DNA from: Candidatus Altimarinota bacterium
Lineage (GTDB): Bacteria > Patescibacteriota > Gracilibacteria > BD1-5 > UBA6164
DNA length: 6,409 nucleotides
Reading direction: 5' to 3'
Assembly (NCBI GenBank): GCA_027062145.1
Contig: JAMOTX010000057.1
Location: 1-6,409 of the forward strand
The position numbers and the translations under genes are program-made. This document shows, in pieces, positions 4,915 to 6,409 of this stretch; the stretch's first letter is position 1; every line of letters begins with the position of its first letter. The notes below the pieces were generated by a model. The model was not told the DNA's origin, did no database searches, and saw nothing but the letters and a program-made list of their open reading frames with translations.

Positions 4915-6409
4915 ATGAATAAACAAGAACTAGAAAATAATATAAAAGAAATAATAGAACTTTACAATAATTTACAAAAAAGTTTACATGATACTTTAAA
5001 ATGAGTAAAAGAAAATTGTAGAGAAAGAGATATATTGGAAGAATTTATCTGATTTTTATGAATTGAAAATACTGAAGAAACTAGATTTGCTGCATATTCT
5101 AGAATTGTATGATTACATGAAAATGCATTAGAATTATATTTAAATAAAACTAATTTATCTGATAATGAAAAAAGAGACAAAATAGATTTATCATATAAAT
5201 TTGTAGCAGATTATCATAGTGAGATACAAGCACTTATTATAACAGTTATAGAATCTAAATGATTATTAACTCCTTTTTATCTAGAGATTTTTAAATGAGT
5301 TGCAAATGTATGATTGGCTTTTAATGATTTTTTTCTACCTTGGAGAAACCATATTGTTAATTGAATAAATAAAGATTTAGAAGACGAATTCAATAATGAT
5401 TCGGATAAAATTATAAATTTTTTAAATGAAAATAATTTATTTGATAAAGGACATAATGGAGAATTAGCTGATAGATCATATTCTGCTTTAGTATTAGAAA
5501 ATGATAAATATATTTCAAAAAGTTATTCTGAAGTATTTGAAGAAGAAATTAATGATATAATAGCAGAATTAGATAGTTTTATTATAAAATTATCTAGTTT
5601 AGAAGATGAAATATATAATTCAAAAGAATATTATATAGAATATTTAAAAGCTATTAAAGATGCATTTTTAGAAAAAAATATTGATAATTTGGTTGAAAAA
5701 TGGTCAAAAGTTGATGAAAAATGGATGAAAATAAAAACACCTTTTCAAATAAGTCATCCACTTGAATTTTATGAAGATAAGTATAGAAAAGCTGTTGCAC
5801 CAGAATGGGACTTAAGAATACTTAATACTGTTTTTGAAAGTGATGTAGAGGCTAGTATAGAGTTTATGTATGAAAATATTTATGATGAAATAGGTAGAGA
5901 TAAATATAAATCTAGTTATGTATTTTCACTAGCTAATCAAAAAAGAGTTCAACTGTATTTAGCTTCACCTGTATTGTATTATTCTTCAGAGTTAACTGGT
6001 CTTTTTTCAGCACAAGTAGTTCCAAATGATGAAGTAATAAGTAAAGCTGATTGAAAGAAAATTTTTGCTTTCCCAGAAATGGTTTTAGCAAATAAAAGAA
6101 ATGAGCCAAAAATGAAATTGCAATCTGTTATTTTTGATGATAAATTATTATCAGAATATAGAGAGAGTCTTTTTTGAAATGATGATATTTTCTATAAAAT
6201 ATATGATATTGAAACAATAGGTCATGAATATGGTCATACACTTTGGCTTGATTTAGATACTGAAGTTTTGATGAATAAAAAAACATGAGTATTTAAGAAT
6301 ATTGAAGAGTTTAAGGCAACAACTGGATGATTAGTTATGTATTTTATGAATGAAAAACTAGCTCCAACTTTGCAAAAAGAACTGATGATTCATCATGTAA
6401 TTAGGTGTA
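4915..6409 (+). CDS. HEXXH zinc metalloprotease resembling CiaB, N-terminal 498 residues (3' end outside window)
   Basis: Open from ATG at 4915 to the window end with 12 TGA glycines and 7 GGN. The N-terminal half is acidic and probably helical, without signal peptide or clear membrane helix. HPLEFYEDKYRKAVAPEWDLRI lies at about 279-300. The catalytic site is GHEYGH, with H437, E438 and H441 as two zinc ligands and the general base. EEFKATTGG (464-472) lies 23 residues after H441, where gluzincins place the third ligand, Glu464 or Glu465. The pairing of HEYGH with NIEEFKATTGG resembles the Campylobacter invasion antigen B (CiaB) family of about 600 residues; this is from memory of the family, so CiaB is probable and the zinc protease class is firm. 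Substrate and location are unknown. The leader (ATTGTTAAA before ATG) has no Shine-Dalgarno sequence. Confidence 0.75.

Noticed and set aside
1..6409. CRISPR array, insertion sequence, phage or plasmid origin
   Set aside because: No regularly spaced repeats, transposase, integrase, terminal repeats or iterons were seen; the repeats present are terminator hairpins.

Overview
The window is AT-rich DNA from a bacterium that reads UGA as glycine (genetic code 25). This points to the candidate phyla Absconditabacteria (SR1) or Gracilibacteria (BD1-5). The evidence is direct. Six of the seven protein genes read through only if in-frame TGA is a sense codon, and TGA falls on conserved glycines: GPEGGF of RsmE, the GG-C-MIGQS motif of a SulP transporter, the LAFGLGG helix of a MscS-type membrane protein. 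A tRNA with anticodon UCA and glycine identity elements lies in the same window. TGG (Trp) is still used. With the standard code these genes would look like strings of fragments. By hand count about 76 of 112 glycines are TGA.

Layout, left to right: the 3' end of a Cys-rich, probably exported protein (+, to 323); a perfect palindromic terminator shared with a convergent MscS-type/TM-helix membrane protein (-, 352-1074); a divergent promoter region; tRNA-Gly(UCA) (1194-1272); a small, very basic unknown protein (1389-1724); rsmE (1776-2492); a 460-base stretch without a protein gene that holds two strong terminators, a promoter and a compact tRNA-like RNA ending in CCA (2727-2794); a SulP-family anion transporter with a STAS domain (2953-4527); a 90-residue unknown protein (4567-4839); and the first 498 codons of a zinc metalloprotease resembling CiaB (4915 to the window end).

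The genes do not form one operon. Most units have their own promoter or terminator, and several terminators run directly into the next promoter. The shared theme is translation: the tRNA supplies the glycine reading of UGA that nearly every neighbour needs, and RsmE modifies 16S rRNA. The small basic gene next to the tRNA is the exception, using only GGN for its 8 glycines. No start codon has a recognisable Shine-Dalgarno sequence, and at least one gene looks nearly leaderless. The least explained element is the 68-nt tRNA-like RNA: it has an acceptor stem, a T-arm and a long hairpin, but no D-arm and no usable anticodon loop.
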